Positions 20,211-31,699 of a stretch of DNA of 64,000 nucleotides are shown in pieces. How positions within the stretch are numbered: position 1 is the stretch's first letter; each line of letters begins with the position of its first letter. The position numbers and the translations under genes are program-made. Below the pieces are notes generated by a model that did not search any database, was not told the DNA's origin, and worked only from the letters and a program-made list of their open reading frames with translations. Source of the stretch: Vigna angularis (Eukaryota; Streptophyta; Magnoliopsida; Fabales; Fabaceae); assembly GCF_016808095.1 (NCBI RefSeq), contig NC_068977.1, forward strand, positions 24,205,364 to 24,269,363. Reading direction: 5' to 3'.

Positions 20211-21546
20211 ATGGAAAGATTAAATGGTTGCTATTTTCCTCTCAAATAAACAACTTTAAGCAAGTGATTAAATGATTGCTATTTTCTTTTTGTTTGAGGT
20301 GCTGACTATGATTTATGTGTAACTTATTGCTTTCCATTTCAAGTCATTTCCCTTGATCGTTTGTTCTGGTGCATCTAACAGGCAACCGCAGGAAAAAACA
20401 AGATGGCAACTCTTGAGAATTTATGGTGTTGCAGAAAAATGTTACTATCATGAAGGTGATTTGGAATGTCTCAGTCTGTTTTATACATCTTATTGTTTTA
20501 TACATCTCAGCTGGAAGTTCACTGATGTGGTGCAATGATTGCATTCTGTGCTATTGCAACTGTCTGTTCAAAACCTAGAATCATGGTGTCCATGTCTCTA
20601 ATTTTTTCTTACGTAGGGCCTCAACATGAAAGGCTTCTTTAAGATGATGCAGCATGAATTGAGAGTAGATTTCTACTTGTGTTGTGTGGATATTTACTCT
20701 ACCTGATAATGATAATAATACGTTTGCTATAAATTCACAAAGTTATGGTACAATAACAGTTAATGTATGCAATTATGCGTTTATTGCTAAGCTTGACACT
20801 GGTTGAATCAGAAGATGAATACTTTTGTTGATAATATAGATTAGGATATCAGTCGTCTCTAATAGAGTTAAGATTTTCACTAGGCAATTTTGGCAAGACA
20901 CAACTTTGAGTATAATAATTAACAATGAGTATATTGTTTTATAGTAATTAAATTGTAATAAAGCATATTTTTTACAACTATTTAAAAACACTTTTAAAAA
21001 TTTTGGTTCTGAATAAAGTATTCCTATAACTTGAATGTGCGAATGTGGTTCGGAGTGTAGAGTAGTTTTAGGTGAGAAATTGGAGGAATTGTTAGAGAGA
21101 TAATTTATATCTAACTAAGAAATATAGGTCCCACAAAATGTGTGTGATTATGCAGGGAAAATAGCATATCAGAATAAGGCGATGGCAATGGCAGGAAGAG
21201 ACGGCGAATAAGGCGATAAACAGATAGAAAAATCGGAAATTTGGGAGTGAAAGCGTGACCCAGTGGAAAATAATTGATGGGTTTGAACAGGGGTGATGGT
21301 TCTCTCAGACTATATTTTGCGGTTTTTGAAGTTTGGAGATTTCGAAAGAGGTGAGGTTAGGGTTAGAATTGAGAAGGCAGAGAGAGATTGGGAAAAAACG
21401 GAAGGTGGAATTGAAAGGGTGGAAGAAGGAGGAAGAGAAGGAGGAGAAGGAGAAGGTGGTGATGAGAAGGAACGCCATGGGCATATGGGAGGAAGAGAGT
21501 TGGGGCAGAGGTTGAAGGTTTCAATTGCAAGGTGATTGCCATGTAG
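20211..21546. other. Interior of MULE1 right of the array, nothing firmly recognised
   Basis: Contains AT-rich DNA and, near the right TIR (21290-21535), a purine-rich stretch giving Glu/Arg-rich frames. No domain recognised. By analogy with MULE2 this side should have held the transposase promoter and first exons, which are gone. Confidence 0.4.
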
Positions 21547-21750
21547 AGTGCCACGTCAACAAAAAAATGTACAGCTCATCAGTTTTCTTCCAGCTGGGCA
21601 GCTGTGCCGTTAGTTTTTTAACGCCGTAACCAAAAAGGACTAACTTGCACCGTTTTTGCGAAAAGTGGGATCTTAGTGAACTTTTGAAAAAAAGTAGGAC
21701 CAATTTGAACAGACTCTACGAAAAGTGGGACCAAAATAGGAATTAAACCT
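21547..21750 (-). repeat. Right terminal inverted repeat of MULE1
   Basis: Inverted copy of 16123-16326 with only a few mismatches (for example CGTAGAGTCTG for CGTAGGGTCTG), suggesting fairly recent activity. Confidence 0.9.
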
Positions 21751-22024
21751 AAATTTTAATAAATAAATAGAAACGTTTTTAGATAATACAACACTCTTTT
21801 GCATAAAACCTTTTTTCACTCCATTGCATTTTGGTAAATGTAATGGACGAATATTCTTCACACTTTCCTATGATTAAAATATTAATATAGTTTTTATTTT
21901 TATTTATTTTTCTCAAATTAATCTTTATCTACTTTTCCCGGACAACATCATATGTTTTGTAAAGGAACTATTAAAAAAAGGCTTAATTAATATCTCTTTT
22001 GGTCCCTCGAAAGATAGGGAGTGT

Positions 22025-23593
22025 CACTACTAAAAAAAGTCTTTTTTAACGCGCTACATACACCTCGGTTTTACTGAAACCGAAGCATATAAAAACGCGG
22101 TGGTATTTTGTAAATATTGAGTGGTTATATGCCTCGGTTATATATTAACCGATGCCTATAAATGTTACTGTCTCGAGTAGAAGGCGAACCGAAGCATATA
22201 ATATAAAGTTTAAATGATTTAGGCATCGGTTTTTGACTGAAAGGGTTTAGGCACCGGTTTTGTGATTGAAAGGGTTTAGACACCGGTTTAAATTTGACTG
22301 AGGTAATACCTTAGGTTAAAATCAAAAGACCGAATTTCTCTCTCGCACTCTCGCACTCTCGCGATTCTCATTTGCCTCCCTCGCCTCCAATTTCTCTTCT
22401 CCACCAAACCCCAACATCAGGGCACGCCGCAAGCCGTCGTTCAACCTTTACCGCAAGTCGTCGTTCATCCCTTACCGCAAGCCGCCGTTCAACCACGCCG
22501 TCGACCGCCGCCGTTCCACGGTGCTCGAGAGAGGGATCTCCTCATCGCAAGCCTTTCATCGTCACGGTAAGCCTTCTGCACTCACAGAATCATCTTCATT
22601 TCTTCTATCCTTCATTTTCCACCGAAACATTCATATATCTAAACCCTCCGTTAGGGTTTCTTCTCCTTTTCACCATTTCCCTTCGATTCCACCGATTAAA
22701 ACCTTGTTTTCACCATTACAAACTTTTTCCACCGATTAAACTTTGATTTACACCGATCAATCGGTCCAGAATAAGTTTCCTTTTTCTTCTAGGGTTTCTA
22801 GGGCGGAAGAGGGCTTTAAGGGCGACGACGGCGGCAGTGGATGGAGGTTTGCGAGCAGTGGCGAGGCTGTTGTTGTTGTTGGGGTCGAGGAGGACGAGGC
22901 GTTTGCAGAGGCATGCGGGACAAAAGCCGGTGAAGGCTTCGTCAAGGTGGCGGGGCAGGAGGTGGAGGGACGGTGGGCCTGCGGCGGTTGGGGTTTGGAG
23001 GAGCAAAAGCTCACATGGTAAATCTCAGGCTTTTGTATTTTACAAACCTTTGGACCTCTGACCACGCCGTTGGGGGAAGAACAGAGAAACTTGGCTTTCT
23101 GTTTCACCATGTGCGAAGAGGAAGAAATTTGGGTATGCCCTTTGCTGTGTGACACGCATTTTGCTTCTCTGGCTTTCTGTTTCATCTCTGAGTTTCTTCT
23201 GTTGTTGTAATATTGCTTTTGAGTATGTAATTTTGCTGCTTCTCTAGAGAGAATTTTGACATTGGATGTTGTAATATTGTGTCTTGTTTGATTCCTGTTA
23301 TGAATTTCTTGTTTGTTTTAGATTTTTGAGGTGAAATTGGGAGAAATCTTGGGTTTGTTTGGCGTGACAGAATGAATGAGAATGAATGAACCGAGTCTAA
23401 AGTCTGAAAAAAAAAATACACGCTACTGCCTCGGTTATCTAATAACCGAGACATATTCTTGTCTCGTTTTATCTCGGTCAATGATCGAGGCATAAAGCTT
23501 AACTTTTTTTACCTCGCCCACATATGCGTCGGTTGTAGAACCGATGTCTATAAACATAAACAACCGGTGCCTTTTCTCTTTATTGTACTAGTG
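22025..23593. mobile_element. Non-autonomous CACTA element 2, nested in the MULE2 left TIR
   Basis: Starts CACTACTAAAAAAAGTC at 22025; the other end on the minus strand reads CACTAGTACAATAAAGAG from 23593. A perfect 3-bp duplication TGT flanks it (22022-22024, 23594-23596). Subterminal zones carry CCTCGGTT, ACCGAAGC and ACCGATGCC repeats, the same family as CACTA elements 1 and 3. The interior includes a GC-rich coding-like piece of a host gene (22765-23006) and no transposase. Confidence 0.88.
22765..23006 (-). pseudogene. Captured N-terminal piece of an OCTOPUS-like (UPF0503/DUF740) gene
   Basis: The minus-strand frame reads SLHLLPRHLDEAFTGFCPAC, LCKRLVLLDPNNNN and, after a Ser/Ala stretch, ALKALFRP. 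The pattern HPxExFTGFCPxCLxERLxxLDP is the hallmark of plant OCTOPUS/UPF0503 membrane-associated proteins; here two key spots differ (RHLDE, CKRL). Only about 80 residues are present and the frame then drifts into a Lys/Arg end. The family assignment comes from memory of the motif and needs a search. Confidence 0.55.
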
Positions 23594-23890
23594 TGTTCAT
23601 AATCATCCTACCTTTTTTAAAAAGTTCAAAACGGTCCCAACTTTTGAAAAAACTGGTCAAGTTAATCCTTTTTTTTGCGGCGTCAAATTTCTAATGGTGC
23701 AGCTGCCACCCTGAAGAAAACCTAATGATGTGTCCAGTTTATCTAACTGTGTGGCTGTGTGAGGTTAAAATTGGAAAAAAAATATAGATTACGTGGAAAT
23801 TCTTTAACAGAGGTTAAAAAAGAGGGGTTAGGGTTTGAGTTTGTCGAACTTGATCCGTGAGGTGAGGAAATTGTTTGTGGCAAGATAGGA

Positions 23891-24378
23891 ATGGCTTCTT
23901 CCCAAGGGTGTTCTTCATGTTCCAAAAGTTAGGCCAAAGGATCTTGCTTTCGTCCAATGGTGGTGGTTAAATGGGAGGTGGGATAATCCCTATTTGTTAC
24001 TGTGGTGATATTGCTGTAACCAAAGTGGCGAGAACTACAAAGAATGCAAGGAGAAATTTTTGGGGATGTTCTCATTACAAGGTTTTAAGTATACCCTTCT
24101 CAGTTTATGTTTTCTTCACTTTATACATTTGTTGATAGATTCCCTAACTTGGTGAATAACAGGGTCGATCTTTAATTGGGAGCTCGTGTAACTTTTTCAA
24201 GTGGTGTTCTGAAGAAAACGTTGATGAAAAAGATTGTATAATAATGAGACAAAGGAGGAGGATAAGTGATCTGGAAAATTTACTGAAGGATTTGCAGAAA
24301 AGGATGAAGTTTTTAGTTGTAGCTTTGTTTGTTTCTATTGCACTGAACCTTGTGATTTTCAAGTTCTATTTAGGCTGA
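23891..24378 (+). pseudogene. GRF-type zinc-finger gene carried by MULE2, two exons, broken
   Basis: Exon 1 (23891-24081) has SSQGCSSCSK, then an in-frame TAG and a frameshift, then ICYCGDIAVTKVARTTKNAR and FWGCSHYK. The intron 24082-24162 has GT..AG borders. Exon 2 (24163-24378) completes the finger (SSCNFFKWCSEENVDEKD), then a basic coiled coil (RQRRRISDLENLLKDLQKRM) and a C-terminal membrane segment (FLVVALFVSIALNLVIF). This finger plus coiled coil plus C-terminal anchor is the usual layout of small plant GRF proteins. It converges on the transposase gene. Exon 1 is 77% or so like the MULE1 copy by eye. The stop and frameshift make this copy non-functional. Confidence 0.75.
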
Positions 24379-24732
24379 TGTTGTTAGGTGGGAAAAGTGG
24401 ATGTAATGTATTGGCAATGTGAAGGTCAATGGATGCCTTAAGGTGTTTTGGTTGATGTATGATTAGTAATGCAATGTATTATGTACCATTGGTTATTTTA
24501 ATAACTTAAATTCAGTGGAAAATGTTTGAATCAGTCCCCTATTTGCTTTAAAAATATTCACATAGGTCAAGCCAATAATGTATATGATGATGACAAAACT
24601 GTTAACATAACATTATGAAGAAATAAGCAAGTATGAGTACAGGTTAATTAATCAAAACACTTTCCTTCATTACCATACATAAATATTACCATTAAATGAC
24701 CAAAATATGAGTACAGGTTATGACCAAAATAC

Positions 24733-26321
24733 TTAATTAAAGTTCATGAACCACATTACATCATCATCAAAGTAAAGAAATAAAGTTCTTAAGCACAGTA
24801 CATAATAGATCCAAATCATATAAGTAGCTTTTCTTCTATCATGTAATTTTGTCCTCGACATTGGTGGATGCGTTGATTGGGGACTTGGTAGCTGTGATGG
24901 TAGAGGGGATTGGGTAGTTGGAGGTGCTTGTGATGGTTGTGTTTCGTCCATTGCCTCTATTGTTTCTGCTGGCTGGGGACATAAAGGGCAGTTATTCTTG
25001 TTGTGCCCCCTCTGACGGCAAATGCTACATTTCTTTCTATGCCCACCAACACGCATTTGGGTGTCATCGTTAGTTAGCTCCCATGCCTCCAACCTCCTTT
25101 TTTTCTTTGGCCTCCCAAGCAACTTCCTCTTCACTGGCGGCAGTAGATCAGGGAAGGTTGTTCTTTCCCATAGCAGGTGACCATTCAGTGGAAAAATGAT
25201 GGAGGCATACGCCTCTTCATATGTGGATCTTCTAAAGCAAGTGGGTATAAAATTCTCTAGGTCTAAATTTGAGTAGTTCATTGTTGCAATTGCATGACAG
25301 CATGGGATGACACTGATAATCCACTTTCTGCAGCTACATTGTTTAGTGTCCAGGTCCAGTGTGAAATTGTTCCCAATGGTTGAAGTGTGGTTAACCGCAA
25401 AAATCTTTCGTGTAGACCAGCTGAAATAAATAAAGCACGTCAACAAAGGACATAAATGACAATTGTATATCAACATAAATGACAATATTACCTTGGAACC
25501 CAAAATCTTGACAAATTCTGAAGTCTCTTTTTTATCTTTGGGCATATTGTGAAATCCATAGATGCCACTTTGCTTCTGTTGGTGGCCCATCGTTTCATGA
25601 GATAAACTATAATATCCTCCAGCATGGTTATAATTGGTTTTCCTCTAGCATGAACAAGAACACTGTTGAAAGCTTCATTGATGTTGTTATCTAGGGTATC
25701 ACACATTGCTTGACTTGTGAAGCGAGATCTTGACCAAAACCTGTTGCACAAAATTTTCCAAAATGGGTTACAATGCATGACTGACTGAAACTGTCCATGT
25801 AATTGATAGAGCTCTAAAAGTGTATGAAAGAAGAAAGAAAGTGGGAAAGGCTATTAACAGTTAGAACAGTGGGCTGTGGAGGAAGACTTCTTAATATTGT
25901 TCGGTTGACTACTCCTTGATGGAGAACACCGTTCGGTTTATTGTTAATACCGTTATGTATAAATATAGGCGGGTACGGTATATTGTTAATACTGATCGGT
26001 CTAGACTGGATCATTGTTCCAATGGAGGAACGAAGCCTTCCTTGGTGTATAGAAGTTCATTACATTCGTTATACAGCAATAAACATACAACAACTCATAC
26101 CTCGGGGGAATACCTATGAGGTATTTATATGCTTCAACATTGACTTCCTTAATTTTCAGTATTTCTCTCTCCCAAGCCTGGGGATATGTGCATGTGCCAG
26201 CCCTCCACATCAGATTCTTTAATAATTGACCACCAAACCTCTTCCTAAAGTTTGCATAGAGGTGCCTCAAGCAGAATCTTTGTTCTGCCCCAGGAAGAAG
26301 GCCCTGGATAGCTGGCACCAA
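24733..26321 (-). pseudogene. MULE transposase (MuDR type) remnant
   Basis: Read on the minus strand. 26321-26098 gives the end of the MULE catalytic domain (GAEQRFCLRHLYANFRKRFG, PQAWEREILKIKEVNVEAYK). About 25800-26090 is foreign or scrambled DNA. 25778-25492 continues (CDTLDNNINEAFNSVLVHAR, YLMKRWATNR). An intron 25421-25491 with GT-AG borders follows. The last exon holds a SWIM zinc finger (QCSCRKWIISVIPCCH) and a CCHC knuckle (KKCSICRQRGHNKNNCPL), then a Pro/Gln/Ser tail. The N-terminal half with the first catalytic Asp residues is missing, so it is inactive. SWIM plus CCHC is the expected MuDR-type C-terminus. Confidence 0.85.
25800..26095. other. Foreign stretch interrupting the MULE2 transposase
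   Basis: Breaks the transposase frame between IGIPPR and FWSRSRFT. It has GTTCGGTTG/GTTCGGTTTATTG motifs like the GTTCGG-rich repeat at 49080-49700. No clean ends or target duplication were found. Confidence 0.35.
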
Positions 26322-26804
26322 AAAAAGTTGTTTTACGCTTTTTCAATTCCCTCTTCAAATTTCAACTTCAACGACACCCTAATTTCAACACCACTTTCAC
26401 CAATATGTGTATTCCCAATTCGCGATTATGAACTAACCATAACCCCTCTTTTTTTTGACCTCGTAGAGTACAATACAGTGCCACACAATCATTTTTTTTA
26501 TCCATTTTTTTTTCCAATTTTTTTTCCAATTTTAACCTCACACAGCCACGCAGTCAAATAAACTGGACACGTCATAAAGTTTTCTCCAGGGTGGCAGTTG
26601 CACTGTTAGAAATTTGACGCCGTAACCAAAAAGTGTTAACTTGACCAGTTTTTTCAAAAGTTGGGACCTTTTTGAACTTTTTAAAAAAGGTAGGACGATT
26701 CTGAACATTCTCCCTCTTTCGGGGGACCAAAAGAGGTATTAAGCCTAAAAAAATTGCTTTAGCATACATTTATATAACAAAGAAAGTTGAAACATTGAGG
26801 TTCT

Positions 26805-27090
26805 TACCAATCTATTACATGTCTAAGAGGGCTGGGAGGAGACTTGTGCAATGAACAAAACCAGACAGCAATGTTCTCCGGTATGGAGATCACAAGTAGC
26901 TGCCAATGACGCCTGAAAATAATTGTCATATACCAAAATTAATAAATGAAACTTTAAAGTTAACAAAGTTCACTTACCCAAGTATATAAAGGAGAAAATA
27001 TATCTCCTTCCGCATTGCAAAGCAGACGGTTATGTATGCTTGGATCACATCAAATTTATTTCTTTCATGAGTCTGTTAAACTGATTTTTG
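26805..27090 (-). pseudogene. Ulp1-like (C48) protease exons of CACTA element 3
   Basis: Minus strand: an exon ending in AMRKEIYFLLYILG (with a shifted frame before it) is followed by a GT-AG intron (about 26914-26979) and an exon reading RHWQLLVISIPENIAVWFCS, LHKSPPSPLRHVIDW, then a splice donor GTAAGAACC. HWxLLVI is the catalytic His motif of Ulp1 SUMO proteases, often fused to CACTA TNP1 genes. The Asp and Cys part should follow on the other side of MULE2 but I could not find it. Confidence 0.6.
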
Positions 27091-29432
27091 TAGCCTAAAA
27101 TTAGAACAAACTAAGTTTCCCCATTAATGAAGTAAAGAGACAACCTAGGTATCAATCCAATGACTCATTGAAATTAAGTTTAAAGTGTTTGGTTAATTCT
27201 TGCTTTTATTATATTTACTTACTAACAGAAAAGGTGGGAAAAAGAAATTAAATTGAACTTTAAAAGGAAAAGAATAAAAAATAAAAGTAAAATCTATTAA
27301 AAGAAAAGAAGAAAGTAAGTAAACAAAACCTAAGCTAAAATAATAGAAGAAAAATATAGAATCTATTTATGCCTAAAACAGAAACTAAAACTAATTGTAT
27401 TATGATTAACTATGTACAAAGAAAGAAAGAATGACTTGAATCTGAAAACAAAAGTTTTTGTATTCTAAAAGCAATGAAAAAGGAATTTCAATAACGCCAG
27501 ATCCTAAACTAAAGCAAAGCAAAGATAATCATCATTTCAGAATTGGAACTAAGAAACAAAACTAAAATATTGAAAATAGAAAACAAAAGAAATTGAATCA
27601 ACTCAACAAGAAAATACCTAATCTAAACTCATTACAATACATTCAGCAAATGTAAAAAAATCACAAGACTAAACTAAATGCATAGACATAATTGAATTCA
27701 CTTGTAAATGCACATTGAGTGAATAAAAGAATGCTTAGAGTTCTCAGAAAGACATCCTGATAATGTGAATCCCAGTCCAGGGTATTCTAGTTCATATTTC
27801 AGAACCTTGAATTGACTCTTTTCATTCATTTATCTAACCAATGTTCATTTTCACAAGAAACTAAAATATAACACTGAAATTGGACTTAGTCTGAAAATCA
27901 TGAAGCTTAACATCTCTCAAGAAGATCTCTTGAAAATCTAGGCACACCTCGGGGTCCTATTACATCCAAACAGATGTAGAATTATGGATGTTTTCCTTCA
28001 AAATTCTCAAACACAGTCCAATTACAACATAGTCCACATATACTAGAAAAAAAAATAAAAACATAAATCTAATGAATCTTTATGCATTGGACTCATCTCG
28101 GACTCGAAAAGACATCTCGATAAAGAATGCTCACTACGGAGACATTTAATTCCAAAAGGAATCATAAAATTGCAGAGATACAAAATCCAAATCATTTTCT
28201 AAGCAAAACCATTGCAGACATCAAAATCACAGAGCAATCTCTACACAACAAACAAGAATAAAAGGAAAACAAGAAATCGAATTTTATTAATATGAAAAAG
28301 GAAAATTACAAATACTATACCAGAGATCACCGAATGAGGAGCTTACAGAATGTCACGGTTCAATGAATCCCATCAGCGAAATCCAGAATCAAGAACAATA
28401 TTTCTACTCTAAGAAAAGCGAATAAAACCCTAAACTAAAGAATGAAGAACTGTAGCAAAAATAAAAGTGCGCGTGAAGTGTCTATTTACAAGATAAGAGC
28501 CCCTTTATATAGGGTTAGAAAAACAAAGAAAATGAAAAGAAGGAAAAGGAAAGAAGAACTCGCTTTTAACGCTTGTGCTTCCCAATCGGACGACCCTCCT
28601 TTCTTCTGCGTTTTAAGCCCTCTGATCATCTTCATTTTCCCGTCGGTCAGCTCTTCTTCTCCGGGCAGAGGACTGCGTCAGCTATGGAGCTCTTCTTCTC
28701 ACTTTGCTCGAAGCCCTAGCTTTTTGGGTGCTTTCTGTCCTTCTCCAATTGCTCGAGAATTCGCTTTCATCCCAATTGAGTTGCACGAGTAAGGACCCCA
28801 TAGAAAGCTGCAACACCTAAACGCTGCGTATCATTAATTCAGCTGCAACATTTTGTTTAATTGGATTCTCCAAAACGCTGCCATTCAACTAAAACGCAGG
28901 CCAAATTCCTTTCTAATCCAACGAGCCCAATCAACAATGACATTTCAGCCCAATTTCCAGTATTTTGCATCAGACCAGCGTTTCAGCATTTAATTTCAAT
29001 TTCACTGGCCCAGTGCAGCAGTGGCAGCAAAGCCCCAAGCGGCCCAAATAGTTGTAGTAGCTTCCAGTAATGCAGCAGCAGCAGCAACAGCTCCCAAAAC
29101 GCTGCGTTCCACAGATCAGCCCAATCTTTCTAAAGGTTTTTCTACATTAAAAAGAAATTGAATTAGGCCCATCAACAATTAAAATATGTTTTAGCAATTC
29201 AAAAAAAATAAAGAAAAATATTTTTATTAAAATATTTTCTAAAAGAATTAAATTCCTAATTATTTACAAATATAAAAAATACTACTAAAAACCTATTTTT
29301 AACTACAACTTTACTAATCTACAACTTTAAAGAAAAATCCTAAAAGTAGCCTAATTCTAAACAATTAGAAAGAAAAACAAGCTAACCTAGACTCCTAAAC
29401 ACCTAAAAGAATGCAAATTTAGGGTGTTATCA
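27090..29432 (-). mobile_element. Probable solo LTR (Tat/Athila-like) inside CACTA element 3
   Basis: On the minus strand it starts TGATAACACCCTAAATTTGC, like many Athila/Tat LTRs, directly after the protease frame VYEFIDSYMT. A TATA box TATATAAA lies at 28504-28511 on the minus strand, followed by a plausible leader. No gag or pol is present. The CA end near 27090 and the target duplication (GACTT expected) could not be confirmed, so the boundary on that side is tentative. The rest of the 2.3 kb is AT-rich and shows no gene. Confidence 0.4.
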
Positions 29433-31560
29433 AAGTCATATAGGAGTCAATGAACTCATATACATCATTGAACCCCATCTTGTTATTGACAGCAAACAGA
29501 TACCTGAAATGAAGAAATGATTTGATATAAGTAACTTGATAAATAAAATTTATATAAAAAAGTTCTCATAAACGTACATCATCCACAGCTGAATGAGTGT
29601 AATATTAATTTCTTCTCTCCCCAACGCAAGCTCCCTAACATCTTGCTGATGCAAGTACAATGGGATCTCAACATCTCTTTCAAATGTAGTAGAATCTCAT
29701 GGTACAATCATCGGCGTATATGAAATTATGTTAACAAGCTCGTCTAACGCACCAAGAGGGTCGTCCTAAGATAAATGAGTCTTCTTCGGTGTAGAACTTC
29801 CCTCTTGACCTGTCTGCTGTTACATGAAAAAATAGTTATGTTCTGATGTCAATAAGAAGTAAATATTACAATTGAGAAGTATATAGTAGGAGTATTTACC
29901 GGGGGTCAGATACATCACCAACCAAATGTCTAGGCCAAGCGACGAAGGACTTAAATGCCTCTTCCATAGTGAAAAACTCCTCTGTAGGCACAGGAACAAG
30001 GGCATTTGGTACGACAACTTCATCCACTGTGACCTTGACTTATCTTCTGCTAGCTCTACACCATGCACTACAGTGGTTGTCTCATAGACTGTGCCACAAG
30101 CCACTAGCATGGTCCTGGTAGGAGAGATAATATATAGTTGACATGGATGAGTGTCGTCCATGTCGTCCCCTAGGGCATGGGCAACTGAGCAACTTCCTTT
30201 GCCGCTTCTACTTGTCAAATTAAATGTTAAGTTATACAAAAAGTAAATAAATAAACAAAAATGATTATTAAGTTTACCTATAGGAGATGGGAGGACGATT
30301 ACCATAATGCTCATTCTGCTGGTGGAACTGGCGCGCAACCATTTTAGCAACTTCATCATACAACTCTGCAAGGACCTTATTTGTGATCTCCTCCGTCATC
30401 TCTTTTCTGATGTCCTCCTTTAGCTTTTCGTATGAAGTTGGATGCGAGGAAGACCCAAAGAACAGTCGTATGCCTATGCCAGTCCCATCAGCATGCACCT
30501 GTCTTGGTTGCTCAGAACATTCAATTGATGTGGCAAGAATATCCTGACGACCTTCTTGTGTGAATTTATCTTGGGAGCTCTGCTCAACCAAGGAGTCCTG
30601 TAACATAACAAAACTTCATAATTATTTGAAATAACTATGTAATATATATAACAAAAATGTTGTAAAAATATGAGAAATGACATCTTAGAATTCTTTCAGA
30701 TATCTCTCTGGTAGTGTTGGAAGTGTAGGAGCCTGATGATCTTATACAAGCTAACTTCCACTTCTTGTGCCGAGATGGTGGTGAAGGAGGAGGAGGAGGG
30801 TCACCACCCTCAGACAATGAAAGTCTACTATCTAACTTCTGTTTCATTATTTTTTCCTCAAACTTCTTGTATCCACCAAAGACAATATGTATGGATTTTT
30901 ATTCTGAGCACTTATACCCTGCGCTTTTTGACTTTGTTTGTTGTGACAAAATGAAACAATTGTTATGATATAAAATTATGAATGATGAATTGAAAGATTT
31001 TTACCTACACTTACCTACCACGCCTCGGATGAACGAAGTTGTACAAACTGACGCCATGTTTCTTCGTCAATTGCAAAATATTTAGAACATAGAGTTTCAT
31101 TACTTTTTGGTCCAAATATATATCTGGATGTCAATTTTGTCTTAAACCCCCGAAATCTTTCTCCAATTGTAGATAAACACCTACTCATTAGGCTGGCGAC
31201 ATTTGGGATATCAAATGTCATATGCAATAAAGAAAGTAATAACCTTATATCAATACAAATTTATCGATATAATTAAACTAGAATTTGGAGCAATATTGAT
31301 TAACTTACCAATAGATCTTGCCAGATAAGATTTCGCAGCCTCAGATACATGGTCAAAGGATGAAGTAAGTATAAAGATACAATCACGTTCTAGTACTCCA
31401 AGGTAAGACCTAAATTCATCTGCATTTGGTCCAGATGCTACTCTAGTGACCATGTCAATAATGACAGGTGTCCTCTCACTTTCATTTCTTCTAAGTTAAA
31501 GTTGTCTACACCTTGTCGCTCCTCTAGTGGGTTTAGAAATGGGGACTTCATCCCCAAATG
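29433..31560 (-). pseudogene. TNP1-like (PF03004) gene of CACTA element 3, decayed
   Basis: Minus-strand fragments in order: VASGPNADEFRSYLGVLERD (31453-31250), LTFDIPN-like MTFDIPNVASLMSRC, FRGFKTKLTSRYIFGPKSNE and DEETWRQFVQLRSSEAW (31227-31015), then the region QEGRQDILATSIEC and EKLKEDIRKEMTEEITNKVL (30606-30274), and finally the start of a protease-like part (VEIPLYLHQQDVRELALGEK; NNKMGFNDVYEFIDSYMT). These are the marks of Plant_transposase (PF03004/Ptta) proteins, which bind subterminal repeats in En/Spm systems. Frameshifts and stops separate the parts. Confidence 0.75.
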
Positions 31561-31699
31561 AATGTGGTGCCTCAACCATATATTTGTCACAAAAAATAAG
31601 ATGAAAGATTAATAAAACACTTATAAAATAACATATTACATTTAACAAAAGCCATAAATATTTACACAAATATGAAATTCATACATAATCATATGGATT

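Larger units (their letters stand above)
16123..21750. mobile_element. MULE1, Mutator-like element with 204-bp TIRs
   Basis: Two inverted repeats of equal length, 16123-16326 and 21547-21750, begin AGGTTTAATTCCTATTTTGG and are nearly identical. A 7-base direct repeat AAATTTT flanks them (16116-16122 and 21751-21757), short of the usual 8-9 bases for Mutator. The element carries an intact small ORF (16474-16920) fusing a GRF finger with the C-terminal zinc knuckle of a MULE transposase, then a large tandem array. The transposase catalytic core is missing, so this is a non-autonomous derivative. Its coding parts are related to MULE2 next door, although the TIRs differ. Confidence 0.85.
21980..26745. 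mobile_element. MULE2, Mutator-like element with transposase and GRF-finger pseudogenes
   Basis: Ends begin GGCTTAATTAATATCTCTTT on the left and, inverted, GGCTTAATACCTCTTTTGG on the right. An exact 8-base duplication TAAAAAAA flanks them (21972-21979, 26746-26753). The TIRs are about 240 bases each; the left one is interrupted by CACTA element 2 (22025-23593). Inside are a plus-strand GRF-finger gene (23891-24378) and a convergent minus-strand MULE transposase (24733-26321), both broken. The interval is only about 220 bases from MULE1. It sits in the intron or tail of the CACTA element 3 gene to its right. Confidence 0.88.

Noticed and set aside
22372..22746. Ser/Arg/Thr-rich 124-residue frame
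   Set aside because: Repetitive GC-rich leader of CACTA element 2, with overlapping open frames on the same strand and no recognised protein.
28442..29070. Plus-strand frames of 116 and 69 residues
   Set aside because: They lie in a probable LTR on the minus strand, with no motif; the MKNCSKNK frame spans the LTR TATA region.
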